Shown piece by piece: positions 1 to 6,445 of a DNA stretch of 21,223 bases (the stretch's first letter is position 1; the number at the start of each line of letters is the position of its first letter). The stretch is taken from NCBI GenBank assembly GCA_031549965.1, contig JAVBPB010000132.1, forward strand, positions 1-21,223, given 5' to 3'. A model generated the notes under the pieces. That model ran no database searches, had not been told where the DNA came from, and worked only from the letters and a program-made list of their open reading frames with translations. This DNA comes from JAVBPB01 sp031549965. Lineage in GTDB: Bacteria > Bacillota > Clostridia > Lachnospirales > Lachnospiraceae. The position numbers were made by a program, and so were the translations under genes.

Positions 1-23
1 CTTTTAGCTTCCTCAAAATTCAC
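1..23 (-). CDS. Start of an unidentified gene, cut by the window edge
   Basis: On the minus strand, 34 bases after the excisionase-like gene, a GGAAGGTGAT Shine-Dalgarno stretch precedes a GTG codon at 23-21. The frame then reads (M)NFEEAK to the window edge without a stop. The spacing suggests a third gene of the same operon, which in integrative elements is often a replication, relaxase or integrase gene. Seven codons are too few to name it. The call rests only on the ribosome binding site and operon position. Confidence 0.35.
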
Positions 24-57
24 TTGTATGTATCACCTTCCTTATTACCTTTTAAAA

Positions 58-267
58 TTATGCTTCTTGCATTTGACTATCAAAGTATTTGTCAATTACT
101 ACACGGTCAAATAAACTCCTACGTCCTATTTTTCTTTCTGCACCTATTTCTTTTGCAACTTGAATGCCTTTGTTTCTGCCTAAATTGAGATATATGCATA
201 CCTCATTTGCATCTAATAGGCGTTTGTCCTGTATGCTTGTTGATAATTGGTTTTGTCTTTCTCTCAT
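58..267 (-). CDS. Excisionase-like small DNA-binding protein (MerR/Xis-type helix-turn-helix)
   Basis: This 69-residue protein has the layout of an Xis/MerR-type 'helix-turn-helix domain 17' protein. A segment LLDANEVCIYLNLGRNKGIQ (residues 17-36) forms the recognition helix region. It is followed by the wing-like stretch IGAERKIGRRSLFDRVVIDKYF, typical of small excisionases that bind att DNA and steer integrase. The start codon lies one base after the TGA of the upstream helix-turn-helix gene, and its ribosome binding site (AAGGAG) is inside that gene's last codons, so translation is probably coupled. A role in excision of an integrative element is inferred from family and context; no integrase is visible in the window. 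It could also be a plain transcriptional regulator. Confidence 0.7.
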   Translation of the reverse strand: MRERQNQLSTSIQDKRLLDANEVCIYLNLGRNKGIQVAKEIGAERKIGRRSLFDRVVIDKYFDSQMQEA

Positions 268-268
268 A

Positions 269-448
269 TCAAAGCTCCTTCACTTGTAATTCTTCAATTA
301 TGGAATAAATATTTTCTTTTTCTTTTTGTGATAATTCTTTTCTAAGCTTACGGCTAAAATTTCCATCACTTATTCCTAGCTTATCTGCAATTTGCCACAA
401 ATAAATTCCCTTTTCTTTAGCTAACTTTTTTAATTCTGTGTTTGACAT
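269..448 (-). CDS. Small helix-turn-helix regulator, 59 aa
   Basis: A short gene beginning ATG at 448, preceded by AAAGGAG with good spacing. The product starts MSNTELKKLAKEKGIYLWQI and continues ADKLGISDGNFSRKLRKELS. The pattern 'IADKLGISDGNFSRKLRKEL' is a compact helix-turn-helix like those in small phage or element repressors (Cro/XRE-like). The tail (QKEKENIYSIIEELQ) is a predicted helix. It is the first gene of a minus-strand cassette with the excisionase-like gene, separated by one base. A promoter (510-538) and a candidate inverted-repeat operator (518-547) lie just upstream, so autoregulation is plausible. The target is inferred, not shown. Confidence 0.72.
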   Translation of the reverse strand: MSNTELKKLAKEKGIYLWQIADKLGISDGNFSRKLRKELSQKEKENIYSIIEELQVKEL

Positions 449-509
449 ATATTATTACTCCTTTCAATAAATTATTGTTGATGTTTAAGTTGTTGTTTGT
501 TATAATTGT

Positions 510-538
510 ATTATAAACGCAAACATACAGATGTTCAA
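510..538 (-). promoter_or_regulatory. Sigma-A-type promoter for the HTH/excisionase cassette
   Basis: On the minus strand TTGAAC (538-533) and a perfect TATAAT (515-510) are separated by exactly 17 bases. Transcription would start about 60 bases before the ATG of the 59-aa regulator. The element overlaps the inverted repeat at 518-547. Confidence 0.7.
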
Positions 539-547
539 TATGTTGCG
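518..547. promoter_or_regulatory. Candidate operator: imperfect inverted repeat in the divergent intergenic region
   Basis: CGCAAACATA (518-527) is matched by TATGTTGCG (539-547), an inverted repeat with one unpaired A and an 11-base centre. A further direct copy of GCAAACAT occurs at 591-598, close to the ribosome binding site of the plus-strand gene. The sites cover the -35 and spacer of the minus-strand promoter and lie between two divergent genes. This is the usual layout for binding by a small repressor of a mobile element. Which protein binds is unknown. Confidence 0.45.
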
Positions 548-616
548 ATTATAAATGATAACAAATATTGATGCTCTTTATTTAAAATCAGCAAACATCT
601 ACAAAGGAGTGAAGTT

Positions 617-1765
617 ATGTATTTATGGTATGATACAAAAAATAAAAAAGAGTGTATATCTGATCGATATATTAATTGTACAGTCTGTGATTCACACTTT
701 AGCTGTACAAGTTCCGATTGTGAAGATTACGAAAAATATATTAAAGGAAACTATATATATCATACTGGGGATATCGGAAGTGCATTAGTTAGTCTTATTC
801 CTCTAGATATAAAAGAATTAAAGAAGCAGATTACTGATTTATGTATGCCATACATTTATAAGAAAATTAATAAAGAGATAGATGTATATAATTGGTTAGA
901 TAATTTTTCCAATATAAAAAATCAGATTAGTAACTATTATGATATTTTTTACTCAATTTCTCCTTTACAGTCCTTTTATTGGAGATACATATATGAATTA
1001 GAACAACAAAGAAGTATATCTAAGAATAAAGAAATCTTTAAATATAATCTTAAGCATACTTTTTTAGACTTCGAATATATCATAGCATATATAAATTCAT
1101 GTATAAAAGACCAAACTTTTTACGATGTAAAGAAATATGATTTTGCAGATAGATATTATTTTGAAACTGAAGAAAGATTAAGTAGTTGGGAACTAGATAC
1201 AATTGACTTGAATTACAATATTCCTCGTGGAAATAGAGCAGTTGATTTTAATAATCCTAATGAGTTTATTAAAGATTTAAATGAAAAGTATCAAATAAAG
1301 AAAAAAGAACAAGATGAAAGATTTAAAATATATGACAAAGTATATTATATTGAACATTTATCTGAATTTGCCAGAGTATCGTTGCATGAAATTCTAAAAG
1401 CTGAATATAAATTTAAACTATGTGAAAACTGTGGAATTGCTTTTATTCCTTATAATCGTTCTGACACGATATATTGCGATCGCCCATCACCTCAAGACAG
1501 TTATAAAACTTGCAAAGAATATGGTGCCAGGAAAGCTTACCAAAATAATTTAAATAGCAATGAATCCATGAAATTATATCGTAATATTTATATGCAAAAA
1601 CAAATGTTATCAAAAAGGAATCCAGATATCGAATCTTATCAAAAGGATTTTCAAAATTATAAAACACAATCCAAGAAATGGAAAAATAATATTAAATTAG
1701 GATTAAACACCGAAGATGAGTATTATTCTTGGCTAAAAGATTTACGAAGAAAAGATAATAATTAA
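617..1765 (+). CDS. DUF6076-type protein with C-terminal zinc-ribbon-like cysteine cluster
   Basis: This 382-residue protein starts at an ATG with a strong upstream AAAGGAG. Its C-terminal third carries C269-x2-C272, C287 and C299 in the context 'LCENCGIAFIPYNRSDTIYCD...KTCKEYGARKAY'. This arrangement is characteristic of DUF6076-like proteins common in Clostridia near integrases. A second Cys cluster lies at the N-terminus (C21, C24, C30, C35), so two metal sites are possible. The middle is helical, AT-rich and shows no catalytic motif. The tail (residues 310-380) is highly charged and probably helical, similar to DNA-binding tails. It diverges from the HTH/excisionase cassette and is followed by its own terminator. 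Function is unknown; family assignment is by pattern from memory. Confidence 0.7.
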   Translation: MYLWYDTKNKKECISDRYINCTVCDSHFSCTSSDCEDYEKYIKGNYIYHTGDIGSALVSLIPLDIKELKKQITDLCMPYIYKKINKEIDVYNWLDNFSNIKNQISNYYDIFYSISPLQSFYWRYIYELEQQRSISKNKEIFKYNLKHTFLDFEYIIAYINSCIKDQTFYDVKKYDFADRYYFETEERLSSWELDTIDLNYNIPRGNRAVDFNNPNEFIKDLNEKYQIKKKEQDERFKIYDKVYYIEHLSEFARVSLHEILKAEYKFKLCENCGIAFIPYNRSDTIYCDRPSPQDSYKTCKEYGARKAYQNNLNSNESMKLYRNIYMQKQMLSKRNPDIESYQKDFQNYKTQSKKWKNNIKLGLNTEDEYYSWLKDLRRKDNN

Positions 1766-1769
1766 TACT

Positions 1770-1803
1770 AAAGGCATCCTGTGGGTGTCCTTTCCCTTTT
1801 TTT
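1770..1803 (+). terminator. Rho-independent terminator after the DUF6076 gene
   Basis: AAAGG (1770-1774) pairs with CCTTT (1789-1793), with an inner CC/GG closing a TGTG loop across a 3x3 internal loop. A CCC-T7 tract follows. It begins five bases after the stop codon. Confidence 0.55.
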
Positions 1804-1849
1804 AGGCATTACAAATCTTACTACGTTTATTTTTCCAGTCCTACATTTA

Positions 1850-1884
1850 CCAAAACAAAAAGCCCAACTAAAATTTAGCCAGGC
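1850..1884 (-). terminator. Minus-strand terminator-like hairpin in a gene-free stretch
   Basis: The 23-base minus-strand segment over 1884-1862 folds on itself with GCC/GGC at the base, three wobble pairs and CTAAA/TTTAG near the loop. TTTTTGTTTT follows. Part of it (AACTAAAATTT, 1866-1876) also repeats inverted at 1901-1911. It would terminate a minus-strand gene ending near 1886, but none with a convincing product is left there. The whole stretch 1804-2191 holds no gene I can support. Confidence 0.4.
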
Positions 1885-2191
1885 ATTAGAATATATTATA
1901 AAATTTTAGTTCTTGGCAGCAGATACCCTGTAAGAATAAATCCCTCTGGTACTCTCCTGTCTTGGCAAACTTGACACAACTTTTGACACAATCTTGGGTG
2001 AACAATGATAAAATTAGATAATTATAGTAACCCTCAAAAACAGTGATTTCAACACATTGAGAACATCAATGAATATTGATAAATTACATTCCTCTTATCC
2101 TCCCCTTTTTAAATTGGGCTATCACAAGTTTGTGGTAGTCCAGTTTTTTATATGTGAAAAGTGGCTATTTACAACGGCTTATAGCTATTTA

Positions 2192-2440
2192 TTTAACCAA
2201 TCACTTTTAGAAATGTTAAAAGAAATAGAAGATCCAATGAAAGGAAATGCAATCAAACATAATCTTGATGAGATATTAATGATTGGCATTCTGGCTATTA
2301 TAAGTAATGGCGATACTTATGTTGATATGGAGTTATTCGGAAAAACTCATGAAGATATTCTAAATCAATTTTTGGAATTGCCTAATGATTCCATCACATG
2401 ATACCTTGGGAGATATTTTCACAAAACGGTGTACTAGATT
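2192..2440 (+). pseudogene. Truncated, frameshifted ISAs1-family transposase (N-terminal remnant)
   Basis: From about 2192 one frame reads LLEMLKEIEDPMKGNAIKHN and continues LDEILMIGILAIISNGDTYVDMELFGKTHE to FLELPND. A second frame then picks up IPSHDTLGDIFTK. Together these match the N-terminal DDE_Tnp_1-associated region of ISAs1-type transposases ('EIEDPR...KHxLxDIL...ISGA...IELFG...FLxLPNGIPSHDTLGRVF'). The frame change near 2387-2395 fits loss of one base in the codon for the glycine of LPNGIPSHDT. The similarity stops near 2440, so the catalytic DDE core (most of the roughly 350-400-residue protein) is missing. This is decayed IS debris, not an active element. No terminal repeats were recognised. 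Confidence 0.75.
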
Positions 2441-2465
2441 ACTTGCAAAAGAGAAAAAAGCATAT

Positions 2466-2498
2466 GAAAAGAGGTACAAGTTTTTGGCTTATACCTCT
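2466..2498 (-). terminator. Rho-independent terminator after the NmrA-like gene
   Basis: AGAGGTACAAG (2470-2480) pairs with CTTATACCTCT (2488-2498) in 10 of 11 positions around a 7-base loop. On the minus strand it is followed by TTTTC. It lies about 40 bases past the stop of the NmrA-like gene at 2539. Confidence 0.6.
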
Positions 2499-2538
2499 CG
2501 GTTGGTGGTTTTTAATAAAAGTTTATCTTACTTTAAGT

Positions 2539-3399
2539 CTATTCCCATGCAGATAAGTTTTTCCTTACAAACTGTCTAAACGATTGAGGCTTCTTTCCCA
2601 TAACATCCTCAAATGTGTTTGTCACTTTTTTAGCTGTACCCATGCGTGTCATCATATACAACATTCCCATAACTGTTGAGTATTCTTTATCTAATCCTCT
2701 AATATCTATCCAATACTTTTTAGCCAATGATGGCTTTGAATTAGCATACTCTATCTTACGACCCAGTTCTTCTGAAAGTATATTCGCCGCTTCATAATAA
2801 TCAATTGCTTCTGGTCCAGTAATAGAGTATCCTCGATTTTGATGTTTTTCAGCTTCACTTAAAACTTTCGCCGTAATTTCTCCGATATCTTCCGCATCAA
2901 TAAAACTGGTAAGTGCTTTTCGCACAGGAACAACTATACGATTAAAGTGCTTAATTTCAAATGCATGAATCCCACTTATATTTTGCATAAAGAAACTGGG
3001 TCTAATATGGCAATATGGCAGACCAGCCTGCTCAATATACTTCTCAATTTTGTGATGCGGTGGAACTGGATTATTTTCCACTCCTATTAAGGATAGGAAA
3101 CTTACAAGTTGAATATCTTTTTTAGCTTTCAAATCCTCTGCAAAAGGTTTTAAATCCTCCGGCTTTCCCAAATGTGGTGGACGCATAATAAACACTCTAT
3201 CAACATCTTCCAACGCATTTTCAAATGTCCCACTATCAGTAAAATCAAAGAATACTGCCTTTGCGGTATGCCCATACTTTTGATTAAGAGCATCAATATT
3301 AATATCTGCTACTACAACATCTTGTTCATTTTGAATTAGATACTTTGCTACATATCCGCCTACATTACCCAACGCACCTGTTACCATGATTTTTCCCAT
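2539..3399 (-). CDS. NmrA-like NAD(P)-binding protein (atypical SDR)
   Basis: This 286-residue protein opens with MGKIMVTGALGNVGGYVAKY, a beta-strand plus G8-x2-G11-x2-G14 Rossmann nucleotide-binding motif. Later landmarks are the acidic end of strand 2 (VVVADIN), 'VDRVFIMRPPHLG' and 'CHIRPSFFMQNI'. All are typical of NmrA/HSCARG-type atypical short-chain dehydrogenases such as NAD(P)H-azoreductase or quinone-reductase-like proteins. The catalytic Tyr-x3-Lys of classical SDRs is absent, as in the family. Its ATG shares one base with the stop codon of the upstream MarR gene, with GGAGGTG as ribosome binding site, so the two are co-expressed. The substrate is unknown; such pairs often respond to redox or electrophile stress (inference). 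Confidence 0.88.
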   Translation of the reverse strand: MGKIMVTGALGNVGGYVAKYLIQNEQDVVVADINIDALNQKYGHTAKAVFFDFTDSGTFENALEDVDRVFIMRPPHLGKPEDLKPFAEDLKAKKDIQLVSFLSLIGVENNPVPPHHKIEKYIEQAGLPYCHIRPSFFMQNISGIHAFEIKHFNRIVVPVRKALTSFIDAEDIGEITAKVLSEAEKHQNRGYSITGPEAIDYYEAANILSEELGRKIEYANSKPSLAKKYWIDIRGLDKEYSTVMGMLYMMTRMGTAKKVTNTFEDVMGKKPQSFRQFVRKNLSAWE

Positions 3400-3824
3400 T
3401 ATAGCACCTCCAATAGAATTTTATTTGCTTTATCCAGCATAGTAATCATTGTATTAAAGTCGTTCTCTCCCATTTTTGCAGAAAGTAATTCTAATGACTT
3501 AAAGTATTCATCCTTTGTTTCATTTACAAGTTCAATCCCTTTTTGTGTAAGATTGATTGTAAAACTTCGCTTATCATACAGAGATGCCGTTTTATACAAA
3601 TATCCTTTACTAATCAATGATGTAACCATTACTGTAATCATTGGTTTTTTTACTTTGAAAAACTCAGCCGCTACTAGTGGTGTTACAGGCTCGACACTAT
3701 TATGCAATAAAATTAGTAATCCCATCTCACTTGAACGAATTGGCAAATCATATTTTGCACTATTTTTTAATCGACAAAAGAGTGATACTGTTTCTGCTGC
3801 TTCGTCTAAAAATTTTTGTTCCAT
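3399..3824 (-). CDS. MarR-family transcriptional regulator
   Basis: This 141-residue protein has the MarR layout: an N-terminal dimerisation helix, a winged helix-turn-helix at about residues 45-110 (VTPLVAAEFFKVKKPMITVM then VTSLISKGYLYKTASLYDKRS), and C-terminal helices. The wing carries the D-x-R signature (YDKRS). The start ATG has GAGGTGATGAT upstream. It is the first gene of a two-gene operon with the NmrA-like gene and overlaps it by one base. MarR proteins usually repress their own operon and are relieved by small ligands or oxidation, which would make the NmrA-like enzyme its main target. No unambiguous operator was found; the imperfect repeat TTAGTTAATCTACTTAA at 3840-3856 is a weak candidate. 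Confidence 0.9.
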   Translation of the reverse strand: MEQKFLDEAAETVSLFCRLKNSAKYDLPIRSSEMGLLILLHNSVEPVTPLVAAEFFKVKKPMITVMVTSLISKGYLYKTASLYDKRSFTINLTQKGIELVNETKDEYFKSLELLSAKMGENDFNTMITMLDKANKILLEVL

Positions 3825-4063
3825 TTATCATCACCTCATTTAGTTAATCTACTTAATATGTGCTTAAATTTGTCCCTTTCCGTTGCCATTCTACACTTTC
3901 TTTTTCGTTTCTTAGGTTAATCTTCATTCTTTTCTCCTTCTTTATATGCTTGCAAAGTCTCTTCATCCAATTGTATAATTTCCTGTTTCATATTATTTCT
4001 TTTCTGTCTAAAAAAATCCATAAACAACAAAAGCTAAATAATAATTAGTAACATCTTCCAAGG

Positions 4064-4079
4064 TTTAACATATGTTAAA
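4064..4079. promoter_or_regulatory. 16-bp perfect palindrome upstream of the M15 peptidase gene
   Basis: TTTAACATATGTTAAA reads the same on both strands and ends five bases before the GGAGG of the downstream gene. It may be an operator. It also contains CATATGTTA, which fits the sporulation sigma-K/E -10 pattern CATAnnnTA, with an AC 16 bases upstream (4051-4052). Both readings are inference. The rest of 3825-4063 holds no gene I can support. Confidence 0.4.
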
Positions 4080-4094
4080 ATATGGAGGTATGAC

Positions 4095-4757
4095 ATGGCA
4101 ACTATCTTAATTTATAATAATTCCAGCAACGAAATGGAAACTTACACCAGAGCATTAAGTGATCCTATGCCTTACAATACTGGAAGTACGCTATTAGTAG
4201 ATGAATTTAGAGGCAGTTCAAGATCAAATACCTTATGGAGTGATCGTAATACAATGATATCTTACAATAGATTCAGAAGAATGTGGGGGGATCCAATATA
4301 TGTTGGTTTTGCATTTAAGAGGCCTAGTGAAGGCGGACATGGACAACAATCCCAGCACTACGCAGGAACTGCCTTTGATGTTGGTCAAAACTTAAGTTTC
4401 AACCAACAGGCCAGAATGAGAAATATGGCTTTAAACTCAGGTCTGTGGACATATGTAGAACCAGTTAACATAAGTCCAAGATGGGTTCACTTCGATAAGC
4501 GTTTTGGCACTCCTGCATGCCTTAGCGGTGGATATCCAACAGTCCGTCAAGGTAACAAAGGTTCCTATGTAATAGTAGCCCAAGACTTATTAAGAGCACT
4601 TGGCTATCTAGACGGCAAAATTGATGGAATATTTGGAAGCGGAACAAAAGAAGCAGTCACCAGATTCCAGAGAAACAACTCTCTATCACCAGATGGAATT
4701 GTAGGTTGTAACACATGGATTAATCTTACTGATCAAGGTGTAGGCGTTAACCCATAA
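4095..4757 (+). CDS. M15-type peptidase with C-terminal peptidoglycan-binding domain
   Basis: The 220-residue product has two parts. Residues about 30-138 resemble the D-Ala-D-Ala carboxypeptidase/endolysin-like M15 fold: S86-x-H88-x2-G91-x-A93-x-D95 (SQHYAGTAFDVG) and R129-W130-V131-H132 supply the expected zinc ligands H88, D95 and H132. Residues about 147-212 are a PG_binding_1 repeat (YPTVRQGNKGSYVIVAQDLL ... LGYLDGKIDGIFGSGTKEAV ... FQRNNSLSPDGIVG). It probably trims peptide cross-links in peptidoglycan. There is no signal peptide or membrane segment, so it may act after lysis, in the mother cell, or leave by another route. The start is set by GGAGG at 4084-4088. It stands alone and is convergent with htrA. 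Confidence 0.85.
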   Translation: MATILIYNNSSNEMETYTRALSDPMPYNTGSTLLVDEFRGSSRSNTLWSDRNTMISYNRFRRMWGDPIYVGFAFKRPSEGGHGQQSQHYAGTAFDVGQNLSFNQQARMRNMALNSGLWTYVEPVNISPRWVHFDKRFGTPACLSGGYPTVRQGNKGSYVIVAQDLLRALGYLDGKIDGIFGSGTKEAVTRFQRNNSLSPDGIVGCNTWINLTDQGVGVNP

Positions 4758-4763
4758 TAAAAA

Positions 4764-4784
4764 GCCCTCCACATGTGGGAGGGC
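4764..4784. terminator. Bidirectional terminator between the M15 gene and htrA
   Basis: GCCCTCC (4764-4770) pairs perfectly with GGAGGGC (4778-4784) around a 7-base loop. It is flanked by A5 on the left and AT-rich sequence on the right. On the minus strand the stem is followed by TTTTTATT. It sits between two convergent stops and can serve both. Confidence 0.85.
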
Positions 4785-4794
4785 ATAAAAATTA

Positions 4795-6276
4795 TTATCT
4801 AGATCCTAGAGTAACATCGATCACCTTTTCAACATACTCACCATTTTGCAATACCATGCAAGTAATTTGAACCTGCTCTCCTGCTCTATGGCTTGTAATT
4901 ATATCTTTCAAATCAAATTCATCATTTATCTCTCTGCTATCAATTTTAACAATTATATCTCCTATTGACAACCCACCAGCCTGAGCAGGTGAACCATTTC
5001 CAATTTCACTAACATAATAACCCTGTGGCATTTTAAATCTGGATGCGTAAGCTTCTGTTACTGTTTGACCGCTAATTCCAAGATAAGCCTGTTCTGACTC
5101 TGGAATAACTTCCTTATTCATTAAATCATTAATAATTGGAATAGCTTCAGAAATTGGGATAGCATAACCCATACCTTCAATTCCGGCAGAAGCGTATTTA
5201 ACAGAATTTATACCCACTACTTCACCGTTAGCATTAAGTAAAGCCCCACCGCTGTTACCTGGGTTAATTGCAGCATCAGTTTGTAAAAGTTTCATAGTTA
5301 AATTATCAACTGTTACTTCTCTATTTAAAGCACTAATAACGCCAACTGTTACTGATTGACCATACCCTAAAGCATTACCAATTGCAATAGCCATTTCACC
5401 TGTTTTAAGTGAATTAGAATCTCCTAGCGTTGCAATTTTAATATTAGCTAAAGTAGAATCTGATAAATTGCTAATTTGAATAGCTATTACAGCTAAATCA
5501 GAATTAACATCTGTGCCTTTAATTGTAGCCTGTGCTATAGTCTCATCATTAAAAGTAACTTCTAAGTTCTTAGAGTCAGCAACAACATGATTGTTAGTTA
5601 CAATTAAAATTTCAGTATCACTTTTTCCAACAATAATACCAGAACCACTTCCTTCACTTTCAGACTCAAACTTTCTTCCAAACATATCAGTTACTGAATC
5701 TGAAATTATAGCATTAATTGAAACAATTGCTGGCATAACATTTTCAACAATATTTGAAACTCCATCACCTGATGAATTGTCTAAAATAGTTGAAACAGCT
5801 TTGGTAACTACGCTGTCATTATTGCTCGAAACTTCAGTCTTACTGCTTGTTTGAACAATGGCAGAATTATTATTGTTATTATAAGTAATTGAATTATATC
5901 CTTGAAAAGTTATACCTGCAATTAATCCAAATGCTAAAGCCGAAGCAGTAAGCTTAACAGCAAATCTAAAGCTATGTTTTTTCTTTGGTTTTTCATTAAA
6001 ATCATTATCTTGATTTTCAGGTACCCAAAAAATTCCTTCGTTATGGGCTTCTTCATTTATTTCAGATTGAACTGGCTCATATTGATTAATCATTTCATTG
6101 CTTATTGTTTTGCTTGGTTCAAAAGTTAAGGATTCATCAACCTCTAATATTACTTCTGACTTAGGGCTATCTTGAGCTGCCTCACTAAAAAATTCCTTAG
6201 TAAAATTTTCTTTGTTTAATTTCTCTTGGTCTAAATTTTCTTCATTTAAATTTTTGTCGTTAAATTCATTATTCAT
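4795..6276 (-). CDS. htrA: HtrA/DegP-like membrane-anchored serine protease with PDZ domain
   Basis: This 493-residue protein has a long, acidic, Asn/Glu-rich cytoplasmic head (residues 1-100). One membrane segment follows (about 104-127, after the basic PKKKHSFR), then a low-complexity linker and a trypsin-like domain. The catalytic triad is visible: H230 (VTNNHVVA), D260 (NSDLAVIAI) and S342 (NPGNSGGALL). One PDZ domain lies at about 398-490 (AYLGISGQTV ... SPAQAGGLSIGDIIVKIDSR). It would degrade or refold misfolded proteins on the outer face of the membrane. The ATG has AAGGAGAAA upstream. No clear sigma-A promoter was found in the 169 bases to the GH2 gene, so partial read-through from that gene is possible. 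The head is long compared with typical single-anchor HtrA proteins. Confidence 0.93.
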   Translation of the reverse strand: MNNEFNDKNLNEENLDQEKLNKENFTKEFFSEAAQDSPKSEVILEVDESLTFEPSKTISNEMINQYEPVQSEINEEAHNEGIFWVPENQDNDFNEKPKKKHSFRFAVKLTASALAFGLIAGITFQGYNSITYNNNNNSAIVQTSSKTEVSSNNDSVVTKAVSTILDNSSGDGVSNIVENVMPAIVSINAIISDSVTDMFGRKFESESEGSGSGIIVGKSDTEILIVTNNHVVADSKNLEVTFNDETIAQATIKGTDVNSDLAVIAIQISNLSDSTLANIKIATLGDSNSLKTGEMAIAIGNALGYGQSVTVGVISALNREVTVDNLTMKLLQTDAAINPGNSGGALLNANGEVVGINSVKYASAGIEGMGYAIPISEAIPIINDLMNKEVIPESEQAYLGISGQTVTEAYASRFKMPQGYYVSEIGNGSPAQAGGLSIGDIIVKIDSREINDEFDLKDIITSHRAGEQVQITCMVLQNGEYVEKVIDVTLGSR

Positions 6277-6445
6277 ATTAATTTCTCCTTCAAATCAATT
6301 TATATTAATTTTTTATTGTTTCCCTTTGATATATTTAGTTTAACAATAATTTATGTTCTAATTGTGATTAAAATTTGAAAAAAATATGTTTAAACTTCGT
6401 AAATTTTGTGAATTTATATCCTTTATATTTCTTTAAATTCTAAAA

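Noticed and set aside
555..788. 77-codon plus-strand ORF overlapping the DUF6076 start
   Set aside because: It is in another frame over a well-supported gene and has no ribosome binding site.
1886..2050. Minus-strand reading containing DCVKSCVK, resembling the tail of a tyrosine integrase, ahead of a terminator-like hairpin
   Set aside because: No catalytic motif (R, H-x-x-R, Y) and no start are present. The resemblance rests on a few residues and is too weak to annotate.
3920..3992. 24-codon minus-strand ORF (MKQEIIQLDEETLQAYKEGE...)
   Set aside because: It has only a weak AG-rich ribosome binding site, is very short, and the similarity to element-borne small ORFs could not be supported.
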